From: Isoetes taiwanensis
Lineage: Eukaryota; Streptophyta; Lycopodiopsida; Isoetales; Isoetaceae
Direction: 5' to 3'
DNA length: 64,000 nt
Assembly (NCBI GenBank): GCA_021234155.1
Contig: JAJEKV010000008.1
Location: forward strand, 20,429,959 to 20,493,958
Below are positions 36,310 to 47,016 of this stretch, piece after piece (within the stretch, counting starts at the first letter, position 1; each line of letters opens with the position of its first letter). A program made the translations under genes and the position numbers. The notes under the pieces were generated by a model, which did not search any database, was not told the DNA's origin, and saw only the letters and a program-made list of their open reading frames with translations.

Positions 36310-36840
36310 GTATGTAGCTCCAAATGTGTTACAGAACAGTCATATGGTGCCAATTATATGTTAATAATGTAGTTTGTAGCATATGTAGTGTCACATATAG
36401 TACCAAACGTGGTACCTTTTCTGAATAGTGAATTGGCTTCCATATGTTTCTATACTTAGTGTCATATGCGATGTTAGATATGGTGATACTTGTGAATGGT
36501 GGATTGTCTGCCATATGTGGTGCCAACTGCTGCGCTAAATATTGCACCACGCTATCTGCCACATATGGGGTGGTGGATGCCTGTCGGATGTGGTGCCTTC
36601 TGTGCATTGTGGTGCCACATGTGGTGTCTAATGTGGCACCACTATGGATCCACATTTTGCACCACATGTGGTGTCTTTGACGCCATTTGTGGTGCGAAGT
36701 AATGGATTGCCATATGTGGTGCCTTGGGTGCATTGTGGTGCCAATATGACGCCATTTGTGGTGCAAAGTTTGTCATGATGGAATTTGTGGTGTGTAAAGT
36801 GGTGCCTGTTGTGTCATGTGGTACTAACCTTGGATTACTT
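36310..36840. repeat. TGTGGTG-rich minisatellite
   Basis: Degenerate tandem sequence built on TGTGGTGCC and GCCATATG(T/C)GGTG. Open frames on both strands here are by-products. The same motif recurs at 40.7-41.3, 44.3 and 46.7 kb, and inverted at 48.9-49.4 kb. Confidence 0.8.
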
Positions 36841-37690
36841 TCGGTTGAATTCAACAGACACCGGGAGAATGGATCAACTCTACAAGATCAAAAAGTGATT
36901 CATTGTAAGGCAAGGTTGCAAACTTGTGATCAAAGCCCGCAGTGCTATAAAATGAAGGTTCAAAGAACTTGAGTTCCGCATCGAGAAGATGAATAAAGAT
37001 TTAAAAAAAATGGGAAGGAATGATTAAGGATAAACCAAGTCGCAAGGCAGACGGTATTAGGGGCTATATGCCAAGATACGAGGGAAATGAAGGAACTATT
37101 ACCGTAACTTGAGCGGATAAAAAATCGAGGAGCTTTAATCTAGCTGGTCACCCGTGGAACCGGACACAACAAAGATTGAAAGTCTTTGGAACCAAGGTTA
37201 GAGAGGTTTACGTCTTGCAAGGACCGTCTTCCTTTATTTGTCTTGGATCCACTACTTCCGCACCTTGATAAGGCTGAAGATTATGGTAGTGGCTGTCCAT
37301 TCGTGGCAAGATCCTCCGGTGGATGGGGAAACCACTACCAACTTTGATTCTTTGAATCTGATCCACCAATACCATCTTCCATGTCCTTTCGGCCTCTTGA
37401 GGTACTTCATAACAAAATTCCTGAAGTGCTTAGTATAATTGTATTCTCATTGACAAATTTATGTTCACTTTGCGGAATTTGTAATCATTGTTGCATTGAG
37501 AATTCTTTGTCATGAATTTTCTGACATGGGTACAAGCCTTAGGTGTGAGTAGGGAGGATCAAAAAGCAACTTCAAGCTCACCGAGGCACTTACAGGTGAG
37601 CACTTATAGGTAGCTTAGTTTACATGCTAAGGGCCCGATGTAAGGGGATGATGCCAATTAGGATTAGTGGACTTCCTAATCTTTCACCTA
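36841..37690. other. Intergenic or intronic; nothing recognised
   Basis: Short frames only, such as 37238-37438. No domain is visible. Confidence 0.4.
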
Positions 37691-37691
37691 C

Positions 37692-38043
37692 GGCTTAGTC
37701 TCTTTCGTTTGTCTGTTTGATGTGTCTAATTTGCCCCTAGGATGAGGTCGCTCACTTATTTTAGGCGGCGAATTAGATACATCAAGTGAAACTCAAAAAA
37801 GAGAGTAAGCTCGGCTTAGTCTCCTTCGTTTTTACGTTTGTTGTATCTAATTTGCCCCTAGGATGACATCGCTCACCAGGGTGGCGAATTAGATACATCA
37901 AGCAGGGAAACTCGAAAAGGAGTAAGCCCGACATAAAAACAAGATCGGCTGGCTTAGTCTCTTTTGCTTCTCCCTTTTTTAGGTATCTAAAGTGCCCCTA
38001 GGATGAGATCGCTCACTCATTTAGGGGACACTTTAGATATATA
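37692..38043. repeat. Three tandem hairpin units with covarying stems
   Basis: Each unit begins GGCTTAGTCTC and contains a hairpin at 37718-37784, 37841-37900 and 37982-38043. Stem strands are GTATCTAATTTGCC/GGCGAATTAGATAC-like in the first two and GTATCTAAAGTGCCCC/GGGGACACTTTAGATA in the third, so base changes are matched on both sides. The apical sequence CCTAGGATGA-RTCGCTCAC is shared. Confidence 0.8.
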
Positions 38044-38136
38044 AAAAAACAGAACATCGTAAAGAGTAAAAAGTCCGGAGCTTAGTTAAAAAACCAAAGC
38101 ATAGTTACAATCAATTGTGATTCAATTCCAGGTTTG

Positions 38137-38600
38137 CAGAGCATGGTGCCGTTTACTAATTCAGGTCTAACTGTTCATACTGGTGGCAATGACTATGTGA
38201 GTCCATCTAGCACACCAAAAGGGAATTATTTTCTACCCTCAAAGGTAACCAAGTCTTGTTTGATGCAATTGGGATATGTAGCTTACTTCTTCATCCCTAC
38301 TTTGTAGATATAGAGGTACAATGTGGTCGTAGGGGGACAAGACACTCACACCCCTTCAAAGCATTAGACCACCGGATAGAAACTTCGGGCAAATCGAAGA
38401 TGCATCGGAGTTCTGAAAGTGGACAAATCGGGAGATGTCAACAAATCAGTAGGTGCATCAAGTCAAGCTCCGATGGGTGCTCAAAGCCCCGGACAACAAT
38501 CTGCCGGTCGCCAGATGTTGATAAGTCATGCTCCCACCAATCACGCTAAATCGGCCAGATGCATCGGGTTATGATCGAAGAAATCGTTTGGTGAATGTAA
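38137..38600 (+). other. Possible upstream exons of the FCP1-like gene
   Basis: An open stretch ending ...NYFLPSK before GTAACC at 38246, and another at ~38330-38600 rich in Ser, Gln and Ala, look like exons of a low-complexity N-terminal region. Splice sites are uncertain. Confidence 0.3.
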
Positions 38601-38685
38601 GTCACAAAGGTAACTTCAACCTTTTGTGCTGTCTTCTTTTTAATTTGACCCATATAGTTCAGGAGATCTGTTAAATTTTTTGCAG

Positions 38686-39453
38686 CCGGAAGTGTCTCGG
38701 AGAAAAAGCAAGAGCGAGAATTCCAAGCAAAAGACACCTCCAAGACATTACAGGCGGAAGTTTCCAGCCCCTTGCGAAGAGATCTTTGAAGCGGAGAAGT
38801 TTCCATACCGCACCAAGAAATCTTTGGCCAGTTTCCGACCACACAAACTCGTCCATGCGTAAGACTACAAGGTTAAGCCCAATCCTCGCTTGTTTTTACT
38901 ACAATGGAGTTCGGGTAGAAGCTATGACAAGAGTGAGTCCATACCCACCGCCAAAGAAGATGATGTTAAGTTGATCACACTTAAACAGAACCAAGTGGGT
39001 AGTAACTAGACCAGTCAGTCGGGGCGAGTTCATTGATTGGTAAAATGTAATTTTCATATAGCACTTTGGTCCAGCTGCGGGGCTCAAAACTTGAGAGTCA
39101 TAGTTAAGGGAGCATTGATGAAACACAAGGACAAATTCAAGTTCATATGGAGTCAGGATCAGTGTACCAACACAAATTTATTTAATAGTAAAAAGCCAAT
39201 TTTTTTGAAGCACCTGAAAAAGGTCTACGACGAATTTCCAGGTTTCACAAAAGAGAACGTGCTTCTCATTGATGACAAGCAGATACAAAGGGTACCTCAA
39301 TCGCCAAACACCATGATCATCCAAACAATTTGGAGCCCGGATAGAGTAGATGGCAATTTCCTCATGAATGATCTAAAGGTTTGGCTTCGGGGGTTGCGTA
39401 GCGGTGGAATGTGCAAAGTTATGTCGAAAGCAACAAAATGTGAATATGTTTGA
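38686..39453 (+). pseudogene. FCP1-like (NLI-interacting factor) HAD phosphatase, broken
   Basis: FCP1/SCP-type domains dephosphorylate Ser, for example on the RNA polymerase II tail. A basic stretch (38686-38858) after a TTTTTTGCAG acceptor precedes a HAD-like part. Around 38900 the motif I region reads F-Y-Y-N-G-V, with Tyr where the nucleophile Asp should be. KWVVTRP...EFID lies at ~38992-39036, then IALWSSCGAQN, FIWSQDQCTNT and VLLIDDKQ, and the frame ends at 39453. These are the expected order of FCP1 motifs. A TGA at 38973-38975 and a one-base deletion near 39038 break it. Even if intact, it would probably lack phosphatase activity because the Asp is missing. Confidence 0.65.
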
Positions 39454-40087
39454 CACTGAGAGTCAAATTTGTATTAATATGATGAAAAACATAGAACTAA
39501 AGCCTAGAAATAGTATTATTGTGTATATGATGTAACCTCTCTTGACTTTTTAATATAAACAAAGTTTTACTTCAATTGTTCATTTCTTGGCTATTTCAAT
39601 GTTCCTCAAGGTTTTCAATGATCTTCCATTTGTGAATGTAAACTTACACCACCAAAGACGAGGACTGCAGGTGTTAAGAAAGACATCCAGGCGAACACTT
39701 GCCACTTGAAGTGTTTAAAGGAAAGCCAGGAGCCTCTTGTGCTTGATCAAGAGGCAATCGAGAATATTGGAGAAAAGTAGGGATTGGTTCAGTGGACGGG
39801 ATAGTCCATTTCTTCATGAGGTTAGTAATTTAATATAAACAACTCAGATTTGAAGTCTTCATTTGTTTCTTAAATCATCTTGTTTTACGGACCTTTGACT
39901 TTGGCGAGGTGTATGCACCAATTACGATCAAGCATGACATGGAACAGAGGTTCCATTTAGGTGGATCCGCTCATTTACACATCTTTGTCGAGCGAGCTTG
40001 CTTCAAAGGACAAACTATTTGAACCCTCAACTTGCAATTTAGGAATGTACCATTCTCGCCAAAGATGTTATCGCAGAAGATGGGACG
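39454..40087. other. Intergenic; nothing recognised
   Basis: AT-rich, with short frames only. Confidence 0.4.
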
Positions 40088-40405
40088 TTGTATGTCATTG
40101 TAGGCCTTGGAGGTCAGCTAGTTAAATGTCACCCGGTGTGTACCATTTTGACAAACCTAGAAATGTACAAGGGCTCGAGAACTGTCATGAGTTTTGTTGA
40201 GGATGCAAACACAAAATTCCCAAGCACCATAAAGCTGCGCCACAAGAAAATTACAAGTTCCCCACTCGGTCAGATTCTCGGGTCGTGGTGGTCCGCTATA
40301 TGTGTCTTTGTAAAGAAAGTTGTGGCTGCAGATGTGCGAGACTTGGACATACTATCCCAATGCAAGGTGAGTTCAGAATTTGAAGGTATTACTCATCCAA
40401 TGTGA
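40072..40405 (+). other. Unrecognised open frame (~110 aa)
   Basis: The frame from about 40072 to 40405 (...EDGTLYVIVGLGGQLVKCHPVC... to ...EGITHPM) has balanced protein-like composition and follows GTACCATTCTCGCC. I know no family. It may be an exon of the gene starting upstream or of a decayed transposon. Confidence 0.3.
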
Positions 40406-40734
40406 GGCCTGATATGTTTGTTGGGGTGTACCAATTTCTAGTTGCGAAAATGTTGGACACGAGAATGATGATTGATGTTGTGAAGCTACGATTCTTTGTA
40501 GTAATGAAGTCGAGGTTGATGATCAATAGATCTTTACTTGTAATCACATGTTTGTATTATTGTAACCAAAGAGGTTATTCTTGTAACCTATTCTTTCATT
40601 GACACTCTAATGTACATTGTTGTATACTATTGTATACAATAGACTTTTTTTTCGGGTGACGAGCAACAACACTGGGTGGAGTTCAAATCTCCAGAAGAAA
40701 TTGATGTATTCAAAGATTCATGACAATGTGGTGT

Positions 40735-41375
40735 TACATGTCGTGATAGATGTGGTGATGCAAATGGTGCATGTGGTGAATCATGTGGTGCATTTGGTGA
40801 ACCATGTGGTGAATCATGTGGTGAATCATAGGTGGCATGTTGGAGCTTACGTGGCATGTTTGAGCAACATGTGGACCAACATGTTTGGTGATGCAAATGG
40901 TGCATGTGGTGAATCATGTGGTGCATTTGGTGAATCATGTGGTGAATCATGTGGTGCATCATAGGTGGCATGTTGGAGCTTACGTGGCATGTTTGAGCCA
41001 CCTTGGCATGTTGGAGCCTAGGTGGCATATTTGAGCCACATTGGCATGCTTGAGCCTTTACATGACCTTTGTTACATGTTTGACTTTCATTGACCAACAT
41101 GTTTGGTGATGCAAATGGTGCATGTGGTGAATCATGTGGTGCATTTGGTGAATCATGTGGTGAATCATGTGGTGCATCATAGGTGGCAAGTTGGAGCTTA
41201 CGTGGCATGTTTGAGCCACCTTGGCATGTTGGAGCCTAGGTGGCATATTTGAGCCACCTTGGCATGTTGGAGCCTAGGTGGCATATTTGAGCCACCTTGG
41301 CATGCTTGAGCCTTTATATGATCTTTGTTACATGTTTGACTTTCATTGACCAACATGTTTGGTGAAGCGTAAGTC
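40735..41375. repeat. Higher-order minisatellite (TGTGGTG / GTGGCATG)
   Basis: Blocks of CATGTGGTGAATCATGTGGTG alternate with GGTGGCATGTTGGAGC and TTGAGCCACCTTGGCATG; the larger unit beginning AACATGTTTGGTGATGC recurs at about 40878 and 41096, with a partial unit at 41353. GTGGCATG units also occur at 43159-43215. Confidence 0.85.
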
Positions 41376-41689
41376 AACAATTGAAGTCAACAATCAATTT
41401 ACACTAGCTAATTATAACTAAAATTACTAAACAAGTGCCAAGCCAACATAATATGATTGGTGTCCAAAAATGAATGGCCAATTCAGGATAGATATATATA
41501 TTTTTTTTATGTTTTTTAGAAAATAAAATAATGGTCATTTCGAGGTTATTATTAGTATATCCTACTAAATCATTACGACTAAGATACTAATGGTACGAAA
41601 TCCTAAAATCGTAGCCTACGAAATTAATTTCACGCCAGCCTTTATAGGCTATGGTCGTGAAGGAGAAGCATCGTCCAATTCCTTTTCCA

Positions 41690-41760
41690 ACGTCGGCCTG
41701 CCGCTCTCTCTCTCGGCTCTGCCTCTCCCTCTCCCTCTCCCTCTCGCTCTCCCCTCCCTC
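41690..41760. promoter_or_regulatory. Pyrimidine-rich tract, probable 5' UTR or promoter
   Basis: A long CT-rich run (CTCTCTCTCTCGG, CTCCCTCTCC) about 170 bases before the acidic gene, as often seen at plant transcription starts. Confidence 0.4.
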
Positions 41761-41930
41761 CAAAAGCCTAGGAAGCGCTTTCAATTCCTTTGGTGAGGTG
41801 ATGGCGGTTATGAAATAGGAGCTTGGCCAAATTACCATTTGTCGGAGGGCAGGAGCTTGAGAGCCCAAGACAGAGCCCCGAGCACGAGAGCTTGGTCTGA
41901 TTCCACCTCTTCCTCGAAAGCTCAAGATCT

Positions 41931-42460
41931 TTGAACTTCGAAGAGGTGGAATCCTCCTCTAATTTCGATTCCTCTGATGAAGCTTCTTCTGATGATCAAT
42001 TTGATTCCCAAGATTCTGATAACGAATGGAGCGAAGACCAGACCGAAGAAGAAGAAGAAGAAGAAGAGGTAGAAGCACGGGGCATTCACCTTTATCACAT
42101 AAGTATATGCCACCTGCGTGCTTAAGGTGAGAAGAAACACCCCTATATATGTACGCAAAACTGTTGGAAAAACACCCCTTCCGTGGAGAAAATACACTAG
42201 AATGTCAGTAAGAGGGGGATTTAAACCCCTAGTATACGTACGAAAACATCGAGAAAAAACCCCCTTCCATACACTCACTAGGTTTATACGGGTCTTCTGT
42301 GTGAATCCCCCTTGGGTAGAAGACGAAGAAGAACATGAATTTTTTTTGGAACTCCAAAATTTTCTACAGAGTAAGTAGCATGCATGCATTAAATTTTTGC
42401 TTTCTTTTATGTATTCTAAACTAATTTTCTTCACTTTTTCTTACAGATGAAGCTTGAAGT
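41931..42460 (+). pseudogene. Acidic Ser/Asp/Glu-rich protein gene, split by a MITE
   Basis: The frame from 41931 is almost wholly Ser, Asp and Glu. Skipping the MITE (42076-42314) with one copy of the duplication GGTAGAAG, the frame continues in phase through an acidic stretch and a Phe/Leu-rich end to a donor, ACA|GTAAGT, at 42368-42373. An acceptor TTCTTACAG at 42446 leads to a stop within a few codons. The MITE shifts the phase, so the gene is broken unless the MITE is spliced out. No in-frame ATG precedes 41931, so an upstream exon must exist. Function unknown. Confidence 0.45.
42076..42314. mobile_element. hAT-like MITE, copy 2 (239 bp)
   Basis: Ends CACGGGGCATTCAC and GTGAATCCCCCTTG with the 8-bp duplication GGTAGAAG at 42068-42075 and 42315-42322. 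Shares TATATGCCACCTGCGTGC with copy 1. Confidence 0.88.
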
Positions 42461-42544
42461 CCCGGCTGTGCCACCTTTTTATTTCTCCTTTTTTTTTCTT
42501 TTGATCAAGTTAGTCTACAGGCCTTTTGTGCCTTTGTATTTTTT

Positions 42545-42990
42545 TTTTTAAAAACAGATGGTATATAGGCCTTAGTGCCTTCATTTGATCTCACCCCCTT
42601 GTTGATCTCACCCCCTTGTGAACTCACCCCTTGTGATACAGGCCTTAGTGCCTCTTTGTAATATATGATGGCCTTAGTGCCTTTTTGAATATATGATGGC
42701 CTTGTGCCTTTTTGAACCTTGTGTAAATTTCTAATTGGGTATTCGGTATTTTCTGTTTTAACATATGATGGCCTTGTGCCGACTGTAATCCAGGCCTTGT
42801 GCCTTTTGTTTAATCCAGAAAATAGTTTGTAATGGCTTTGTGTCTTGTGTAAAATTGTGCCTTGTGTAAATTTCTAATTCTGTTTTACCACAGGCCTGTT
42901 TCTAAAAACAGATACCACAGGGTGCCTTTCTTTGATCTCACCCATATGTCTAACAGGCCTTGTGCAAGTTTAATTGGTTTAATTCATTTA
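42545..42990. repeat. Degenerate GGCCTTGTGCC repeat
   Basis: ATATGATGGCCTTGTGCCTTTT-like units of ~30-60 bases recur at least eight times, in the 3' flank of the acidic gene. Confidence 0.75.
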
Positions 42991-43376
42991 ATCCGGTTAT
43001 ACCTTGGAATTCATTCAACATTCAAGTACAAATTTCTGTAACTGAAGCATAAAACATGAGAATGCAATATAGAAACTTCTTTATATTCATAAAAGTATCT
43101 ATACAGTACCCTTTACACAATTGCCACAGTAAGTGGATTTTCCTAATACTTTCGGTCTATGTGGCATGCTTGACCCTTTACTGTGGCATGTTGGAGCCTA
43201 GGTGGCATGCATGCAAACGTCCCTTTTGGCATTCATTCCCAAAATCATATGAATGCCTACGATTTGCATCCCTTTTATTCCCAAAATTCTGCCCTGCAGC
43301 TTCATTCCGTCCCCATCGTCTATTTCGCCATCTCCTTCACTCCTTCCCCATTCCGTCCATCTCCTTCACTTCCGCC

Positions 43377-43705
43377 ATGGCCAAGTTCAAGACTACACTC
43401 CGCAGGAACACTATCCCGGCCATTGTGCCTGCTCCTTCGCAGACCAAAGACGGGTCAGAATCTGCGGGTGGCTTCTGCGGAGGATCCGTCTTCCTCCACC
43501 GCAGGAGGAGGCCGCGATTCTGATGGTGGCCAAGTTCACTCCACCAGAGGTGGAGAAGCTCATCATGGATCATCAAGCTGTCGCTTCGTTGCGGGTGCTC
43601 GAGTGGGTGCATGCAGGTTATGATGACGAGGAGCGACTCCTCGAAATGAAGATGCATGCCTGCGAGGATGACCTCTATATAGAGCTCAAGATGGCTCCCG
43701 CCTGA
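43377..43705 (+). CDS. Unknown small protein, possibly frameshifted
   Basis: An ATG in strong context (CTTCCGCCATGGCC, 43377) opens MAKFKTTLRRNTIPAIVPAP... and closes at 43523. A second frame overlaps it and is open to 43705 (MVAKFTPPEVEKLI...VHAGYDDEERLLEMKMHACEDDLYIELKMAPA), ending in an acidic helical region. The two probably form one ~110-residue protein separated by a one-base shift or a missed splice. I know no family. Confidence 0.4.
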
Positions 43706-44491
43706 TTAGTTTAGATTTGTATTGTAATCCCTGGTTTCAATTTTTTTGGCAATAGTCCTTGTGACTATTCTTTGTAAAGGCTTTTCATTAATGACAGAAC
43801 TTGTTTTGCAATAGTCCTTGTTTTGCAATAGAACTTGTTTTGCTTTAACTGTTCTCTGAGTTTCCACTGTTCTTTTCGATTAGTCAACTGCTCGATTAGC
43901 TGAACTTTTTGTCATTAATTATAAAATGCAAACAAGGAATTTGAAGGTGCAGAATCTATGATCTGCACACTAACAAAATATAGTAACCATTTCGACAAAT
44001 AGGAAAATATGAGATGGGTGGCTCGGGTTCAAAAGAAATAGAGTTCAAAGAAACGAAAAGAAAAACAATTCCCTGAAGCAAAAGTTAGTGGCCTTGCAAG
44101 AATCTTTTGCACAAAGCGAGCTTAATGAATTTTGGCCTCATATCAATTCAGGGGACCTAATTTGGGATCCATATATTCTTTGTCACCAAAATCGGTCAAG
44201 ATACTATCAGAATCGAGAGCCATTCCATTTTCGACCGGGTCAAAAAAATGGTCAATGCCCCCGGCTGATTATGGTGAAATATGTGGTGAAAGCCGTGGTG
44301 AAAACTGTGGTGAAGCTGTGGTGATGCAAACGTTGTTTTTGTATTTCAAAGGGAGAAAAATACATATGGAAATCTACCATACCCGGTAGAATAGTTCATA
44401 CTTCTTATGAAATGAAGTATGCAGAAAAATCAGGGAAAACTATAACCCTGAGCTTCTAGTATTATCAAAATGCATTAGAGATGACATACAG
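43706..44491. other. Intergenic; short TGTGGTG block
   Basis: GTGAAATATGTGGTGAAAGC and related units at 44274-44325. Otherwise nothing recognised. Confidence 0.4.
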
Positions 44492-45163
44492 TTACTGGGC
44501 CTCAATCAGATCCTGCATTGTGAGATCTGTAACTCTTCTTCTTCCAAGTACGTTCAAGATTTCATCAAGTGTTTCGCTGAATAGTTGGTGTAATCGGCAG
44601 AACACTAAAACATGAGCTTCGTTTTCGCTCCCACTTATGATCTGATTCATAAAGTATTGTCTCGAGGGGTTGTTGTGTCTCCATGCATCGGCCTGTTGAG
44701 CACTTTTTAATGGCTGAAGCATGGATCATTTCTGCTTTAGTTGGATGAATATATCCTCTTCCTCAAGCATGGGGAGAGCTGAGAACTCATCCTCAGAATC
44801 ATACACCACCCCGGAACCACCCGCCCGCCGCACTGCTCTGTTAAGTCTCCTGACTGCATCTGTGTAAACAACATCATCTGTGTAAAACAACATCTACTAC
44901 AAAGAAAGGCAACCGCCTATCACTGCCTTGGCTTCTAATTCTTTAAGCCCATCAGGAATTAACCTATGTTTTAAGCCTAGAATACCTCGGAATTCATGGG
45001 TCCTCCGCTCCTCTAATATCCGCCTCTGTTCCTGGTTTATTTGCTCCAGTATAGGTCCTACCAGATGCGACTGCATTTGAACTGGCGAAATTGTTTGTGC
45101 CCGTGTTCTCCTTCTGTTTTCTTCCGCCATAGCTGGATCGGGATAAGCCAATGTCTGCATGCA
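44492..45163 (-). pseudogene. Conserved unknown protein, copy 2 (QDLI[DE]AQ family)
   Basis: Reading down from ~44880: TDAVRRLNRAV, an acidic stretch, EEDIFIQLKQ, a TGA at ~44730, then DAWRHNNPSRQ... to LTMQDLIEAQ at 44492. This parallels 30959-31333 on the other strand. An 87-residue frame just upstream (45157-44897, MAEENRRRTRAQTISPVQ...) is basic and Gln-rich and may be the preceding exon. No zf-RVT is seen here, so the unknown domain is not always tied to a LINE. Confidence 0.5.
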
Positions 45164-45486
45164 AAACTAGATTTAGGGTTTCCTTTTAATCTTTCCTGCA
45201 CAGCCAGCTTTTGAATGATTGACCTTGCATTTGATGTGATAGATTTCCAGTGGTGGGTTTCATCATGTGTTTCTCTGTCCCATTCCGTTCATCCTTAATG
45301 TAATTTTTTTCGTGTGTCACTATCACTTTTTGTCAATTAAGCGATAAAGATTGAAGAGTGAAGATTTATATTAAACATATAAAATGATTACATAAGGTTA
45401 CATTTCAGATTATATACACTTGTTTTCATTTCTGTGGGTCTATCAAAAGATATCCGGGTCCGGCTCCTCCTCGTCATCTTCTATGA

Positions 45487-46570
45487 TCACCGGATCGGTG
45501 GCCCACGGGTCAACTTCGGCCTATTTGCTCCCATTCGAGGGAAAGCAAAAAACCATAATGGTGGAGTGTTACCAAACAGAATAGCAGCTTCTCCATGTCC
45601 ATCCTGCAAGGCCTTGTGATGATAGTACATATCCCTGAAGTGAAGGAATTGGTCCTCTGTAAACAACCTATCATAACAAAAGAGGAACCTGTCTAGCGTA
45701 AAGGCTTGGTATCCATTAAGCAGAAAAGGTCTCAACCTTTGCAGATCCTGGTCAATAGTATGAGGAGTGGGCCAAAGATGCTGGTGTGTAAAAATTTCAG
45801 TGGAGGCAGAGTAAGCCCGGGGGGTGCACACAATGTGAAGTCTATATGGCATGTGCGTGCATAGGGTCAAGAGAAATTATTCCTTATACGGGATTTTCCT
45901 ACAGAAATATCCCTTATATTTCATATACCCCTACCATATTTCCTTACAAATATATACGGAATTAAAGTAAAAAAAATCCCCTCCCATACTTATACGGTAT
46001 GGTACGGTACGGTTTTGGCCCAAAAAAAACCCCTACCGTACACGCACATGTTTTGTACGGTTTTTTCTGTGTGCACCCCCCGGGAGAGTAAGTTGAGAGG
46101 CCTGGGAGCTGTGGTGTACAATTCAACCTCCTGGTGAGAGTTTTCAGCATTTCTGTGGTCATATTCTCATCCGGTGAATAGAGTAATTTCTGTTGCCTGA
46201 GCATGTCCATCCATTCTGCATGGCTGAAAATTGGGACAGCACGCCTAGGTATTATGGGCTCTTCTTCTCTGGTCACATTGTCCCATTCCGGCACTCCATC
46301 GTTTTGCAGCATCCAAGAGGTGAAGTTGGCCATGTCTGGCTGAAGTAGCCGGCCAGAAGTCAGAACCGTAAACCGCCTTCCCACCCAATTGTAAACCGTG
46401 AATCGTAAAATCGCTTCCCAAGGACCGGCCGCCGTAAATTGTCTCGCTCCCGAACTTTGTAATAAATCAGAACTCCGATTGGGGGAGCAAGAAGAATGGC
46501 ATCTGGGCCTTTTGGGTTGCCCGAGATCATTAATTTTCGCCATCCCATAATGATTTTCGCACGGTGCCAC
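45487..46570 (-). pseudogene. Unknown protein gene split by a MITE
   Basis: Two minus-strand frames (46570 to the MITE, and the MITE to 45487) join in phase when the MITE at 45816-46084 and one duplication AGAGTAAG are skipped, giving ~270 residues. Start options are Met at 46570 or the second Met nine codons later. Recognisable only as globular: WMLQNDGVPEWDNV, FSHAEWMDMLRQQKLLY, then DQDLQRLRPFLLNGYQAFTLDRF and YHHKALQDGHGEAA. Its position just upstream of the 44.5-45.2 kb frames on the same strand suggests a single repeat-derived gene. No family recognised. Confidence 0.5.
45816..46084. mobile_element. hAT-like MITE, copy 3 (269 bp)
   Basis: Perfect 16-bp terminal inverted repeats CCCGGGGGGTGCACAC, flanked by the 8-bp duplication AGAGTAAG at 45808-45815 and 46085-46092. 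The interior has CATGTGCGTGCATAGGG and GTACGG repeats. It is the best-preserved copy, so probably the youngest. Confidence 0.93.
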
Positions 46571-47016
46571 CCAAAGGATGATGAGAGGAATTGATGGGAC
46601 CGAGAGAATTTAAGGAAAAGGAAAGCATTTCAAGAGAAAAAGCTGTTCGAAGGATCTATCGTAGACGGAGAAGAGACAGAAAGTGAAACACGTCTTTGAA
46701 ACATGTAGTGAACACATGTGTCACCACATGTGGTGAAACACATGTGGTGAAACATGTGGTGAACCCGGGGCATGTTACATCGTGGACATCAATATACAAT
46801 TACATATTACATCGAGGAAGCAAACATATTACATTGAAACAAGGGACATCAAAATACAATTGAGCATGGAATTGAGTTTCTTATATTATTCCCAAACAAG
46901 GCAAGACACAACAACATATTCAAAATTTCTGAATCATTTCCTAACCTCGTAAGAATGTGTTCACTATTCTTCATCAGACATGCTATCTTCATCGGATAAA
47001 ACCTCGGGCAAGTTTT
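46571..47016. other. 3' flank of the transposase-like gene with TGTGGTG block
   Basis: CACATGTGGTGAAACATGTG-type repeats at 46700-46765. No gene. Confidence 0.5.

Noticed and set aside
36329-36766. 145-residue His/Trp-rich frame
   Set aside because: Generated by the TGTGGTG minisatellite read in reverse.
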